From Actinospica durhamensis (GTDB lineage Bacteria > Actinomycetota > Actinomycetes > Streptomycetales > Catenulisporaceae): a stretch of 51,793 nt of DNA. The stretch is from assembly GCF_018139695.1 (NCBI RefSeq), contig NZ_JAGSOG010000028.1, positions 1-51,793 of the forward strand, in the 5' to 3' direction. The notes under the pieces are model-generated. The model searched no databases, was not told the DNA's origin, and saw only the letters and a list, made by a program, of their open reading frames with translations. Numbering within the stretch: the stretch's first letter is position 1; the number at the start of each line of letters is the position of its first letter. This document shows positions 36,145 to 45,452 of the stretch, one piece after another. The translations under genes and the position numbers were made by a program.

Positions 36145-36429
36145 GGCTCGACCCCCTCAACGACGGGGCGTTTCGCACGGCCCCGGGTCTCGACAACGAT
36201 CAACGACACAGTCACTGGCGTGACCGATGCCTCACGTGGGGATCGCTGGACCGGTCACACAGCTAAAGGTACCTGGTTCCGCGTCGAATCGGTACGGCGG
36301 GGGCCGAAACTTCTCCTACACGGGGACTCGATACCTCGGTCGAGAATACATGGCTTCCGTGCTGATGGTCGATTCCACACTGTGTGGCGGCGGCGTGATT
36401 CGTCCGGGCCCGTACAGCGGGACCCGCCG
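36145..36429. other. Intergenic region upstream of DUF3073 gene
   Basis: These 285 bp lie between the DUF3073 start and the stop of the valine dehydrogenase gene on the same strand. They should hold the promoter of the DUF3073 gene and the end of the dehydrogenase transcript. The sequence is less GC-rich than its surroundings, but no clear promoter, hairpin or gene was recognised. Confidence 0.4.
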
Positions 36430-37521
36430 CTAGCCCGGAAGCAGGATGCCGCGCAGCCGGCTCACGTCGCGCATCCGCTCCTCGGCGAGGCGGTCGGCGG
36501 TGGCGGCCGGGGGCACCCCGTCGGCCTTGGAGCGGCGCAGGATCTCCAGGGTGGTGTCGAAGATCCGCTCCGCCTTGGCCTTGGCCCGGTCGAAGCTGAA
36601 GCCGCCGCCGCGCAGGTGGGCGGCCTCGTCGCCGACCTGGATCACCCCGCCGGCGTTGACCAGGTAGTCCGGCGCGTAGAGCACGCCGCGGTCGGCCAGC
36701 GCCTTGTCGATGCCCGGATGGGCCAACTGGTTGTTGGCCGCCCCGCACACCACCGCCGCGCTCAGCCGCGCCACGGTCTCGTCGTTCAGGGCTCCGCCGA
36801 GGGCGCACGGGGCGTAGACGTCGAGCTCGGAGTCAAGCAGTTCGTCCGTACTGTCCGCTATCCGTACACCCGGGTGGTTCGCCCTGACCCAGTCCAGCGC
36901 CGCCGCGTTCACGTCGGTGACCACGATCTCGGCCTGATCGCCGGTCAGATGTTCGATCAGGTGCCGCCCGACCTTGCCCACGCCCGCGATGCCCACCCGG
37001 CGCCCGCCCAGCTTGGCCTCGCCCCAGCGGTCGAGGGCGCAGGCGCGCATGGCCTGGTAGACGCCGAAGGCGGTCAGGATGGAGGAGTCCCCGGCGCCGC
37101 CGTCCTGCGGGGAGCGCCCGGTCACGAAGGAGCACTCGCGCGCGATGACGTCCATGTCGGCGACGTAGGTGCCGACGTCGCACGCGGTGAAGTAGCGCCC
37201 GCCCAGCGACTGCACGAACCGGCCGTAGGCCCGCAGCAGCGCCTCGGTCTTGCCGGTGGCCGGGTCGCCGATGATCACGGCCTTGCCGCCGCCGAGGTCG
37301 AGTCCGGCCAGAGCGTTCTTGTAGGCCATGCCGCGGGCCAGGTTGAGCACGTCGGCCAGGGCCGCGTCCTCGTCGGCGTACGGGTAGAACCGGGTTCCGC
37401 CGAGTGCGGGGCCGAGCGCGGTGGAGTGGATCGCGATGATCGCACGCAGTCCGGTGGGCTCGTCATGGCAGTACACGACCTGTTCGGGGCCGCCGGACCG
37501 GAAGGGGGAGGGGGTGCTCAT
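36430..37521 (-). CDS. vdh: Leu/Val/Phe dehydrogenase, probable valine dehydrogenase
   Basis: 363 residues. NAD-dependent oxidative deamination of branched-chain amino acids, feeding acyl-CoA precursors. The N-terminal domain has [15 protein letters not shown] and [19 protein letters not shown], with the substrate-binding and catalytic lysines. The C-terminal Rossmann domain has [17 protein letters not shown] (GxGxxG). The ATG at 37521 gives [25 protein letters not shown] lies about 12 nt upstream, a wide spacing. A longer frame to 37602 has a proline-rich, unconserved leader. In Streptomyces the valine dehydrogenase gene lies in this same place between the DUF3073 gene and bldC, which supports the assignment over leucine or phenylalanine dehydrogenase. 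Confidence 0.9.
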   Translation of the reverse strand: MSTPSPFRSGGPEQVVYCHDEPTGLRAIIAIHSTALGPALGGTRFYPYADEDAALADVLNLARGMAYKNALAGLDLGGGKAVIIGDPATGKTEALLRAYGRFVQSLGGRYFTACDVGTYVADMDVIARECSFVTGRSPQDGGAGDSSILTAFGVYQAMRACALDRWGEAKLGGRRVGIAGVGKVGRHLIEHLTGDQAEIVVTDVNAAALDWVRANHPGVRIADSTDELLDSELDVYAPCALGGALNDETVARLSAAVVCGAANNQLAHPGIDKALADRGVLYAPDYLVNAGGVIQVGDEAAHLRGGGFSFDRAKAKAERIFDTTLEILRRSKADGVPPAATADRLAEERMRDVSRLRGILLPG

Positions 37522-38019
37522 AGGAAGGGGTCTCCTCGTTGAGACGTCGGCTGGTGCGCCTGGTGCGGACGGGATCAGGGGTCTCCCGAACCGTCCAGGC
37601 ACCAGGGTAGATCCTCGGGTGCGCGCAGGCGGCCCACGAGGGTCTTCCGTTCTCTGGCATGATCCAATATCGTTCGGTTTTAAGTCGGTACAGTGGACAC
37701 GTCTGCTATGGCCGCAGCGCCCGCAGTGGCGCCGTTACGGCGGGTGCATGACGAAAAGTCACCATGTCGCCACTGTCCGCAAATGGGCGCCTCGCCGCTT
37801 CTGCCTGCTTCCAGCGATTTGCCTCTTCTATGTATCGATTTCATAGACTTCGCGGCCAAGCGGGCCCGGATGGTGTAGTTCTAGTTCTTGAACGACAAGC
37901 CGTTCGTCCGATTACCGGCACGCCTGACCTTGCACCAGAGGGCATGACGGACCATCGGGGAGGATCCTGCCGAATCGGCCCTGGCGGGCCGTTCATCATG
38001 GAGATGGAGGAAGCCGCTC
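37522..38019. other. Long intergenic region between vdh and bldC
   Basis: About 500 bp with lower GC than the surroundings, holding the divergent promoters of vdh and bldC. TACAGT (37689-37694) is a possible rightward -10. GAACG...CGTTC (37888-37905) can form a small hairpin. A short frame starting GTG at 37693 (61 codons, with a CRHC motif) is possible, but its codon use is unlike real genes here. The length suggests a long bldC leader or several regulatory sites. Confidence 0.45.
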
Positions 38020-38223
38020 ATGACCGCGCGCACGCCCGACGCTGAGCCGCTGCTTACCCCGGCCGAGGTGGCCACGATGTTCCGCGTCGACCCCAAGACG
38101 GTCACCCGGTGGGCCAAGGCGGGCAAGCTCACGTCGATCCGCACGCTGGGCGGACATCGGCGCTATCGCGAGGCCGAGGTGCGGGCCCTGCTGGCCGGTA
38201 TCCCGGCTCAGCGCGAAGGCTGA
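38020..38223 (+). CDS. bldC: Developmental regulator BldC
   Basis: 67-residue MerR-like single-domain DNA-binding protein. LLTPAEVATMFRVDPKTVTRW, then AKAGKLTSIRTLGGHRRYRE, covers the winged helix-turn-helix and is nearly identical to BldC of Streptomyces, which delays the onset of aerial growth and binds DNA as cooperative head-to-tail arrays on direct repeats. Only the last residues (GIPAQREG) differ from what I remember. GGAGGA precedes the ATG by about 8 nt. The long leader upstream fits complex regulation. Confidence 0.97.
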   Translation: MTARTPDAEPLLTPAEVATMFRVDPKTVTRWAKAGKLTSIRTLGGHRRYREAEVRALLAGIPAQREG

Positions 38224-38284
38224 GACCCGAACCACACACCCTTTCCGGGAGGCGTCGCGGGGCGCCGACCGGTTCGCGCCAAGA

Positions 38285-38319
38285 ACGGCAGTCCGTCCCC
38301 TACCCAGACGGACTGCCGT
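38285..38319. terminator. Bidirectional terminator between bldC and hrpA
   Basis: ACGGCAGTCCGTC (38285-38297) pairs perfectly with GACGGACTGCCGT (38307-38319), loop 9 nt. The genes on both sides are convergent. Confidence 0.9.
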
Positions 38320-38391
38320 ATCCGGCTTCTCCGACGGCCGCAGGCCGCCGTGCCGGCGCAAGCCATGCTCGGGTGCACGCCGTTGCCGCGT

Positions 38392-41300
38392 TCACGCCAG
38401 CAGCTTGCGGATCCGCTTCTCCGAGACCGTGCTCGCCGTGCCGATCTGCTGTGCGAACAGGCTGACCCGGTACTCCTCGATCAGCCAGCGCGCCTGACGC
38501 AGCTGCGGGCTCGGCCGCCGACCCTTGGGCACCCGGGCGAGTGCGTCCTCGTACTCCCGCTCGAGCTGCGCGACCTTGGCCATGTTCGCCTGGTCCCGAT
38601 ACGGGTCGTCCGCCATCTTCTCCAGCCGGTACGCGATCGCGCGCAGGTACCGCGGCAGCTGCCGCAACTGCTCGTAGCCGGTGGCGCAGATGAAGCCCTT
38701 CGGCAGCAGGCGCGCCAACTGGGTCTTGACATCCGTGAGCGAGGGCAGCAGCCCCAGCGTCACGGTGCCCTTGAGCCGGCGCTCGAGTTCGTGCGCCGCG
38801 ACGAGCGTGTCGGAGACGATCAGCAGCGCGTTCTCGGCCGTCTCGGCCAGATCCGCGCGCACCTTCTCCCGCAGTGCGGCGAAGCCCGCCTCGTCCCACA
38901 CCGGTCCCCCGGCGCGCTCCATCAGGTAGTCGGCCGCGGCGGCGACACAGTCCTCGAACAACAGCGGGACCGGGCCGTACGGGTTCGTACCCAGGGCCAG
39001 CTTCTGCTTGTTGTCCAGGGCCGCGAGCATCGCCTTGACCGGAGAGGGAATCGTGAGCAGCAGCAGTCTGCGCACGCCGAAGTGCATCGCCTCGGCCTGC
39101 TCCTCGGGGGTGTCGAGCAGCTTCAGGCCGACCGTCTGCCCCTCGTCGACCAGCGCCGGGTACGCCTTCATCGCGACGCCGCGCTGGTGCTGCTCGTAGA
39201 CCTGCGGCACGGTGGCGAAGTCCCAGCCGCGCGCGCCGGTGCGTTCGAGGTCCTCGGCCGCCGAGGACAGCTCCTCGCGCAGCTTCGGCTTGAGCTGTTC
39301 CTTGAGCGCGGCCAGGTCCTTGCCCTCGGCCAGCTTGCGGCCGCGGTCGTCCACGATCCGGAAGGTCATGGTCAGGTGCTCGGGCAGCCGGTCCAGATCC
39401 CAGTCCTGGCGCTCGAGATCGCGCGCACCCATGCGGCGCATCTCGCGCTCGAGACCGTCGAGCAGCGAGCCGTTGCGCCCGTCGACGCCGTGCGGGAGCT
39501 TCTCGAGCAGCGCCTTGGCGTAGTTGGGCGCCGGGACGAAGCTGCGGCGGATCGGCTTGGGCAGTGAGCGGATCAGCTCGGTGACGAGCTCCTCGCGCAG
39601 GCCGGGGATCTGCCAGTCGAAGCCCTCCGGCTCGACCTGGTTGAGCACGGCCAGCGGGATGTGCACGGTCACGCCGTCGGCGTCGGCGCCGGGCTCGAAC
39701 TGGTAGGTCAGCTTGAACCGCAGCTTGCCCTGCCGCCAGGTGTTCGGGTACTGCTCCTCGGTGACCGCCGCGGCGCCCTCGTTGACGAGCATGGAGCGCT
39801 CGAAGGAGAGCAGGTCCGGCTGCTCGGCCCGGGCCGCCTTCCACCAGGTGTCGAAGTGCTTGGCCGAGACGCAGTCGGCACCCACGCGCTGGTCGTAGAA
39901 GTCGAACAGCGTCTCGTCGTCCACGACGATGCCGCGGCGCCGGGCCCGGTTCTCGAGCTCCTCGACCTCCTTGAGCAGCTTGCGGTTGTCGTGGAAGAAC
40001 TGGTGGCGGGTGTTCCACTCGCCGTAGACGAGCGCGTGCCGGATGAACAGCTCCCGGCTCAGCTCCTGGTCGATCCGGCCGTAGTTGACGCGGCGTTGGG
40101 CGACGATGGGGATGCCGTAGAGCGTGACCTTCTCGTAGGCCAGCACGGATTCCTCGGCCTTGGACCAGTGCGGCTCGCTGTAGCTGCGCTTGACGAGGTG
40201 CCCGGCGAGCTCCTCGATCCACTCCGGCTCGACCCGGGCGGCCACGCGTCCCCACAGCCGTGAGGTCTCCACCAGCTCGGCCGCCATGACCCAGCGCGGG
40301 GACTTCTTGAACAGCGAGGAGCCGGGGAAGATCGCGAACCGGGCGTTGCGGGCGCCGATGAACTCGCGCTTCTCCGGGTCGTACATGCCGATGTGCGAGA
40401 GCAGCCCGGCCAGCAGGGCCCTGTGCACCACCTGCGGGTGGGCCTCGGCCGAGTTGGGCACGACGTCGAGGTCGCGCACGGACTGGCGCAGCTGGGCGTG
40501 CAGGTCCTGCCACTCGCGGATGCGCAGGTAGTGCAGGTACTCGCTCTTGCACAGCCGGCGGAACTGGTTCGAGGACAGTTCCCGCTGCTTGTCCCTGATG
40601 TAGTCCCAGAGCTTGAGGTAGGTCAGGAAGTCCGACTGGGCTTCCTTGTCCACGAACCGCGCGTGCGACTGCGAGGCCTGCGCCTGCTTGTCCACCGGAC
40701 GCTCGCGCGGGTCCTGGATGGAGAGCGCGGAGGCGATGACCAGCACCTCGTTGAGACAGCCGGCGCGGTCCGCCTCGATCACCATGCGGGCCAGCCGCGG
40801 GTCCACCGGGATGCGGGCGAGCCTGCGTCCCACCGGCGTCAGCCGCGGCTGGTGGTCCGCCGTCACCTCGTCGATGGCGCCGAGCTCGTGCAGCAGGTCG
40901 AGGCCGTCCTTGACGTTGCGCCGGTCCGGCGGCTCGACGAACGGGAAGCCGGCGATGTCGCCGAGCCCGATGTTGGTCATCTGCAGGATGACCGAGGCCA
41001 GGTTCGTGCGCAGGATCTCCGGCTCGGTGAACTCGGGCCGGGAGAGGAACTCGGCCTCGGAGTACAGCCGCACGCAGATGCCGTCCGAGGTGCGTCCGCA
41101 GCGGCCCTTGCGCTGGTTCGCCGAGGCCTGCGACACCGGCTCGATCGGCAGCCGCTGGACCTTGAGCCGGTGGCTGTAGCGCGAGATGCGCGCGGTGCCC
41201 GGGTCGATGACGTACTTGATGCCGGGGACGGTCAGCGAGGTCTCCGCCACGTTCGTGGACAGCACCACCCGGCGCTCGCTGTGCGGCTGGAAGACGCGGT

Positions 41301-42372
41301 GCTGCTCGGCGCTGGAGAGCCGCGCGTAGAGCGGGATCACCTCGGTGCGGCGCAGCTGCATCTTGCCGAGCGCGTCGGCGGTGTCGCGGATCTCGCGCTC
41401 CCCGCTCAGGAAGACCAGGATGTCGCCCTCGCCCGCGCCCTCGGCCTGCAGCTCCACCACCGCGTCGCAGATGGCCTGGATCTGGTCCCGGTCCGGGTCG
41501 CCGTCGGGATCGTCGAGATCGACGATCGGCCGGTAGCGCACCTCCACCGGGTAGGTGCGTCCGGAGACCTCGACGATGGGGGCGGGGGTGCCGTCCGCGG
41601 TGGCGAAATGCTCGGCGAAGCGCTCCGGATCGATGGTGGCCGAGGTGATGACGACCTTGAGGTCGGGCCGGCGGGGGAGCAGCTGCTTGAGATAGCCGAG
41701 GATGAAGTCGATGTTGAGGCTGCGCTCGTGCGCCTCGTCGATGATCAGAGTGTCGTACTGCAGCAGGTCCCGGTCGTGCTGGAGCTCGGCCAGCAGGATG
41801 CCGTCGGTCATCAGCTTGACCAGGGTGTCGGCGCCGCCCTTGTCGGTGAAGCGGACCTTGTAGCCGACGACCTGCCCGAGCTCGGTGTGCAGCTCCTGCG
41901 CGATGCGCTCGGCGACGGTGCGGGCGGCGAGCCGGCGCGGCTGGGTGTGGCCGATCACGCCGCGCACCCCGCGCCCGAGCTCCAGGCAGATCTTCGGGAT
42001 CTGGGTGGTCTTGCCGGAGCCGGTCTCCCCCGCGATGATCACCACCTGGTTGTCCCTGATCGCGGCCAGGATCTCCTCGCGCTTGGCGCTGACCGGCAGG
42101 TTCTCCGGATAGCTGAGCTCCGGCAGGGCGGCCTGGCGGGAGGCGAGCCCGGCTATGGCGGTGTCGATCTGGGCGGAGATCTCGGCCGCGATGGCGGCGG
42201 CCGCCTCCGGTTTGCGCACCTTGCGGGCGCCCTCGATCCGCCGCCGCAGCCGGGCCGCGTCCCGTGGCGGGAGTTCGGCGAGGCGGGGGCGCAGAGCGGC
42301 GAGGGCGGCGGCCGCGGGTCCCGCGGAGGCCGGATGAGAAGAGCCTGCGGCAGGCCGGCGTTGTGCGCACAT
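38392..42372 (-). CDS. hrpA: ATP-dependent RNA helicase HrpA (DEAH box)
   Basis: 1,326-residue DEAH/RHA helicase. From the ATG at 42372, motif I GETGSGKTT is at residues 115-123, motif II DEAH at 212-215, and motif III SAT follows in VVITSATIDPE. Motifs V and VI are in LSTNVAETSLTVPGIKYVIDPG and QRKGRCGRTSDGICVRLYS. The HA2, OB-fold and long HrpA-specific C-terminal domain (DUF3418) fill the rest. HrpA acts in mRNA processing and in rescuing collided ribosomes in E. coli. A GTG at 42414 is a possible longer start. TATGCT lies about 9 bp before the ATG, so the message may be leaderless. Divergent from the metal-uptake operon. Confidence 0.95.
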   Translation of the reverse strand: MCAQRRPAAGSSHPASAGPAAAALAALRPRLAELPPRDAARLRRRIEGARKVRKPEAAAAIAAEISAQIDTAIAGLASRQAALPELSYPENLPVSAKREEILAAIRDNQVVIIAGETGSGKTTQIPKICLELGRGVRGVIGHTQPRRLAARTVAERIAQELHTELGQVVGYKVRFTDKGGADTLVKLMTDGILLAELQHDRDLLQYDTLIIDEAHERSLNIDFILGYLKQLLPRRPDLKVVITSATIDPERFAEHFATADGTPAPIVEVSGRTYPVEVRYRPIVDLDDPDGDPDRDQIQAICDAVVELQAEGAGEGDILVFLSGEREIRDTADALGKMQLRRTEVIPLYARLSSAEQHRVFQPHSERRVVLSTNVAETSLTVPGIKYVIDPGTARISRYSHRLKVQRLPIEPVSQASANQRKGRCGRTSDGICVRLYSEAEFLSRPEFTEPEILRTNLASVILQMTNIGLGDIAGFPFVEPPDRRNVKDGLDLLHELGAIDEVTADHQPRLTPVGRRLARIPVDPRLARMVIEADRAGCLNEVLVIASALSIQDPRERPVDKQAQASQSHARFVDKEAQSDFLTYLKLWDYIRDKQRELSSNQFRRLCKSEYLHYLRIREWQDLHAQLRQSVRDLDVVPNSAEAHPQVVHRALLAGLLSHIGMYDPEKREFIGARNARFAIFPGSSLFKKSPRWVMAAELVETSRLWGRVAARVEPEWIEELAGHLVKRSYSEPHWSKAEESVLAYEKVTLYGIPIVAQRRVNYGRIDQELSRELFIRHALVYGEWNTRHQFFHDNRKLLKEVEELENRARRRGIVVDDETLFDFYDQRVGADCVSAKHFDTWWKAARAEQPDLLSFERSMLVNEGAAAVTEEQYPNTWRQGKLRFKLTYQFEPGADADGVTVHIPLAVLNQVEPEGFDWQIPGLREELVTELIRSLPKPIRRSFVPAPNYAKALLEKLPHGVDGRNGSLLDGLEREMRRMGARDLERQDWDLDRLPEHLTMTFRIVDDRGRKLAEGKDLAALKEQLKPKLREELSSAAEDLERTGARGWDFATVPQVYEQHQRGVAMKAYPALVDEGQTVGLKLLDTPEEQAEAMHFGVRRLLLLTIPSPVKAMLAALDNKQKLALGTNPYGPVPLLFEDCVAAAADYLMERAGGPVWDEAGFAALREKVRADLAETAENALLIVSDTLVAAHELERRLKGTVTLGLLPSLTDVKTQLARLLPKGFICATGYEQLRQLPRYLRAIAYRLEKMADDPYRDQANMAKVAQLEREYEDALARVPKGRRPSPQLRQARWLIEEYRVSLFAQQIGTASTVSEKRIRKLLA

Positions 42373-42537
42373 GACGTCACCAGCATAGAGACTCCGCACA
42401 CGGGCGCGCCTCACGTTATTCGCGCGGCCCTCGCGCAGCGGTCAGGACCGCGGTCGCGGGGCCCCGACCCGGGTCGGCCTGCCCGTTCGGGCAGGCTCGG
42501 GCCGCCCATCCGGCCCCCCACGGATGATCCATTGCAT

Positions 42538-42555
42538 ATGAAAACCATTATCGCT
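42538..42555. promoter_or_regulatory. Zur-like box 1
   Basis: ATGAAAACCATTATCGCT matches the actinobacterial Zur site (consensus TGAAAATGATTTTCA) at about 11 of 15 positions. It lies between hrpA and the metal-binding lipoprotein gene. Recognition is by eye; a Fur-type site is the alternative. Confidence 0.65.
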
Positions 42556-42577
42556 AAGCTCGAGAGGATAGCTCGGG

Positions 42578-42595
42578 CTAAAATGATGTTCATTA
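42578..42595. promoter_or_regulatory. Zur-like box 2 overlapping a -10
   Basis: CTAAAATGATGTTCATTA matches TGAAAATGATTTTCA at about 12 of 15 positions and contains TAAAAT (42579-42584), a likely -10 for the uptake operon. Bound zinc-loaded Zur would block the promoter. It ends 20 bp before the first start codon. Confidence 0.7.
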
Positions 42596-42615
42596 CCACC
42601 GGATGGGGGATCGCC

Positions 42616-43584
42616 ATGACCGCACGCCGCGCCTGCGGGCCGCGTCGGGGGCCCGGTCCCCTGCGCGTACTCGCGGCGCTTGTGCTGGTCGCCGCGGGCC
42701 TGGCGACCTCGGCATGCGCGACCACCGCGCCGGGCTCCGCGGGCGCGGCCGACTCCGGCGGCAGGATCAGCGTGGTCGCGGCGGAGAACTTCTGGGGCTC
42801 GATCGCCGCGCAGCTCGGCGGGGACCGGGTCACCGAGACCTCGCTCATCTCCAACCCGCAGACCGATCCGCACTCCTACGAGCCCACCGCGGCCGACGCG
42901 CTGCGCATCGCGGGCGCGCGCCTGTTCATCCAGAACGGCATCGGCTACGACAGCTCCTGGGCGCCGAGCCTGGTCGCGGCCAACCCCAGCTCTGCGCGTA
43001 CCGTGCTGACCGTCGGGGACGTGCTGGGCCTGTCCGACGGAGACAATCCGCACCAGTGGTACTCCCGCGCCAGCGTGTACGCGGTCATCGACGCGATCAC
43101 CACGGCTTACCAGCGCATCGACCCGGCCGGCGCGTCGTACTTCGCCGAGCGCCGGACCTGGTTCGAGAACACCGCGCTGGCTGACTACAACCGGCTCGAG
43201 ACCGAGATCAAGGCGCAGTACGCCGGAACGCCGATCGGCGCCTCCGAGTCCATCGTCTCGCCGCTCGCCGACAGCCTCGGGCTCGACCTGCGCACGCCGT
43301 ACTCCTTCCTGAAGGACATCAGCGAGGGCTCCGACCCGACCGCGGCCGACAAGAGCCTGATCGACCAGCAGATCACCGACCGCGAGATCAAGGTCTACGT
43401 GTACAACTCGCAGAACTCCACGCCCGACATCCAGGCGCAGATCGCCCTGGCCCGGCAGCAGGGCATCCCGGTCACCACGGTCACCGAGACCCTCTCCCCC
43501 GCCGGCGACACCTTCCAACAGTGGATGGTCACGCAGTTGCAGAGCCTCGAGGCCGCATTGGCCGAGGCGACCGGGCACCAGTAA
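42616..43584 (+). CDS. Metal (zinc-type) ABC transporter substrate-binding lipoprotein
   Basis: 322-residue cluster A-I (ZnuA/TroA-like) binding protein. The N-terminus is a lipoprotein signal with LATSAC and lipidated Cys34, so the protein is anchored outside the membrane. Metal ligands can be assigned to His86 (DPHSYEP) and His146 (NPHQWYS). Where many ZnuA proteins have a third His, this one has Glu211 (GASESIVSPLADSLG). There is no His-rich loop in this protein. GGGGGA precedes the ATG at 42616 by about 6 nt; upstream in-frame starts would cover the Zur-like boxes. First gene of a four-component importer. Confidence 0.92.
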   Translation: MTARRACGPRRGPGPLRVLAALVLVAAGLATSACATTAPGSAGAADSGGRISVVAAENFWGSIAAQLGGDRVTETSLISNPQTDPHSYEPTAADALRIAGARLFIQNGIGYDSSWAPSLVAANPSSARTVLTVGDVLGLSDGDNPHQWYSRASVYAVIDAITTAYQRIDPAGASYFAERRTWFENTALADYNRLETEIKAQYAGTPIGASESIVSPLADSLGLDLRTPYSFLKDISEGSDPTAADKSLIDQQITDREIKVYVYNSQNSTPDIQAQIALARQQGIPVTTVTETLSPAGDTFQQWMVTQLQSLEAALAEATGHQ

Positions 43585-43611
43585 GTCGCGCCGCGAGGAG
43601 GGACGAAGAGG

Positions 43612-44532
43612 ATGAAGAACACCGATACGCGAGCCGCCGGGATCCCGCCGCTGCCGGACGCCGTGCTCGAACTGCGGGACGCGGCCGTGGCGGTGGGCGG
43701 GCGCCGGCTGTGGGGCGGGGTGAACCTGACCGTGCGGCCGGGCGAGTTCGTCGCGGTCCTCGGCCCCAACGGCGTCGGCAAGTCCACCATGATCAAGGTT
43801 CTGCTGGGCACGCTGCCGGCCGCGGCCGGGCAGGTGCGCGTGCTCGGCGCGCGTCCGGGCGGCGCGGGCGACCAGATCGGCTACCTGCCCCAGCGGCGCA
43901 ACTTCGACGGCTCGCTGCGCATCCGCGGCGTGGACATCGTGCGCCTCGGCCTCGACGGCGACCGGTGGGGCGTGCCGCTGCCCTTCGCCTCGCGCTTGAG
44001 CCCCCGGCACCGGGCCGCCGAGACCCGGGTGCGCGAGGTGGTCGAACTGGTCGGCGCCTCGTCGTACGCGGACCGGCCGATAGGCGAGTGCTCCGGCGGC
44101 GAGCAGCAGCGGCTGCTGATCGCGCAGGCACTGGTACGCCGGCCCCGGCTGCTGCTGCTCGACGAGCCCCTCGACTCCCTCGACCTGCCCAACCAGGCCG
44201 GCGTGGCCGCGCTGATCCACCGCATCTGCCGGCACGAGGACGTGGCCGTGGTGATGGTGGCGCACGACGTGAACCCGATCCTGAGCTACCTGGACCGGGT
44301 CGTGTACATCGTCGCCGGCGGCGCTGCCTCGGGCCCGGCCGAAGAGGTCATCACCAGCGAGACGCTGACCCGGCTCTACGGCACGCCGGTGGAGGTGCTC
44401 AAGGCCGCGGACGGACGGCTGGTCGTGGTCGGCGGGCCGGAGGCGCCCGCGCTGCACAGCGACCGGCACCACTCCGACCACGGCCACGCGCACGCCGCCG
44501 CGGCCGCGTCCCCGCGCGGCTTCGGGTCCTAG
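43612..44532 (+). CDS. Metal ABC transporter ATPase
   Basis: 306-residue ZnuC-like ATP-binding subunit. Walker A GPNGVGKST at 51-59, Q-loop Gln94 (YLPQRRN), signature SGGEQQR at 161-167, Walker B LLLDE ending at 185 and switch His218 (MVAHDVNP) are all intact. The C-terminal tail is His-rich (HSDRHHSDHGHAHAA), suggesting zinc binding in the cytosol. It lies 27 bp after the binding-protein gene and 8 bp before the first permease. Confidence 0.94.
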   Translation: MKNTDTRAAGIPPLPDAVLELRDAAVAVGGRRLWGGVNLTVRPGEFVAVLGPNGVGKSTMIKVLLGTLPAAAGQVRVLGARPGGAGDQIGYLPQRRNFDGSLRIRGVDIVRLGLDGDRWGVPLPFASRLSPRHRAAETRVREVVELVGASSYADRPIGECSGGEQQRLLIAQALVRRPRLLLLDEPLDSLDLPNQAGVAALIHRICRHEDVAVVMVAHDVNPILSYLDRVVYIVAGGAASGPAEEVITSETLTRLYGTPVEVLKAADGRLVVVGGPEAPALHSDRHHSDHGHAHAAAAASPRGFGS

Positions 44533-44540
44533 GCACCTCG

Positions 44541-45452
44541 ATGAATCCTCAGTTCAGCTGGAACCTGGTCACCGACGTGCAGTGGCTCTGGTCGGTGCCT
44601 TCGGTGCTCAACGCCTACCGCGCCGGCGTGGTCGTCGCGGTGCTGGCCGGGGTTGTGGGCTGGTTCATGGTGCTGCGGCGCCAGACCTTCGCCGGCCACT
44701 CGATCGCGGTCACCGGGTTCCCGGGCGCGGCGGCGGCCGTCTACACGGGCCTGAGCGCGACGCTCGGCTACTTCGGGTTCTGCATCGGTGCCGCACTCGT
44801 GATCGCCTACTACACCAGGGGAAGCGGATCCGGTGACACGGCGGGCGAACGGGCGCACTCCTCCGCGCTGATCGCGGTCGTGCAGGCCTTCGCACTCGCC
44901 CTCGGCGCGCTCTTCCTGCAGCTCTACGGCGGATTCCTGAACAGCACCTCCGACTTCCTGTTCGGCAACTTCCTCGGCATCACCTCGGCCGACGTGGTGG
45001 TGCTCGTCGCGGTCGCCGCGGTGGTGCTCGTGGTGATGGCGGTGATCGGCCGGCGGCTGCTGTTCGTCTCCATCGATCCCGCCGTCGCCGCGGCTCGCGG
45101 GGTGCCGGTGCGCGCCGTGAACGCGCTGTTCCTGGTGCTGCTCGGGGCCACCGTGGCCGAGGTCTCCCAGTTCACCGGCGCGCTGCTGGTCTTCGCACTG
45201 CTGGTGATGCCGGCCGCGACCGCGCAGGTGTTCACCGCGCGGCCCGCGCTGGGTCTGGCCATCGGCGTCGTCATCGGCGTGCTGTCCACCTGGATCGGCC
45301 TGGCCTGGGCGTTCTTCGGCAACCAGGGCACCGGCTTCACCATCACCACGCTCGCGTTCGGCTGCTACGTGCTGGCCCTGGCGATCCGGGCGGTCCGGAC
45401 CCGGCTGCGTACGCCCGCGGCCGCGTCCGGCGCGCTGGAGGGGGTCTCCTAG
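44541..45452 (+). CDS. Metal ABC transporter permease 1
   Basis: 303-residue permease of the ABC-3 (ZnuB/TroC) family with about 8-9 helices. WFMVLRRQTFAGHSIAVTGFPGAAAAVY is the family's early cytoplasmic motif, and FTGALLVFALLVMPAATAQVF is the conserved coupling region. The ATG at 44541 follows a TAG of the ATPase gene by 8 bp. The downstream stop abuts the second permease with no gap. Two different permeases suggest a heterodimeric channel. Confidence 0.92.
   Translation: MNPQFSWNLVTDVQWLWSVPSVLNAYRAGVVVAVLAGVVGWFMVLRRQTFAGHSIAVTGFPGAAAAVYTGLSATLGYFGFCIGAALVIAYYTRGSGSGDTAGERAHSSALIAVVQAFALALGALFLQLYGGFLNSTSDFLFGNFLGITSADVVVLVAVAAVVLVVMAVIGRRLLFVSIDPAVAAARGVPVRAVNALFLVLLGATVAEVSQFTGALLVFALLVMPAATAQVFTARPALGLAIGVVIGVLSTWIGLAWAFFGNQGTGFTITTLAFGCYVLALAIRAVRTRLRTPAAASGALEGVS

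Noticed and set aside
37693-37878. Possible small gene with CRHC motif between vdh and bldC
   Set aside because: Codon use does not show the strong G/C third-position bias of real genes here, no ribosome-binding site is clear and no family is recognised. It is noted only within the intergenic entry.
38300-42370. Second minus-strand open frame of about 1,350 codons overlapping hrpA
   Set aside because: It is the alternative reading frame of hrpA, rich in Arg, Ala and Gly; all helicase motifs are in the frame ending at 38392.
42477-42496. GCCTGCCC...GGGCAGGC hairpin between hrpA and the metal operon as a terminator
   Set aside because: Both neighbouring genes are transcribed away from it, so it cannot terminate either; it may be chance in GC-rich DNA.
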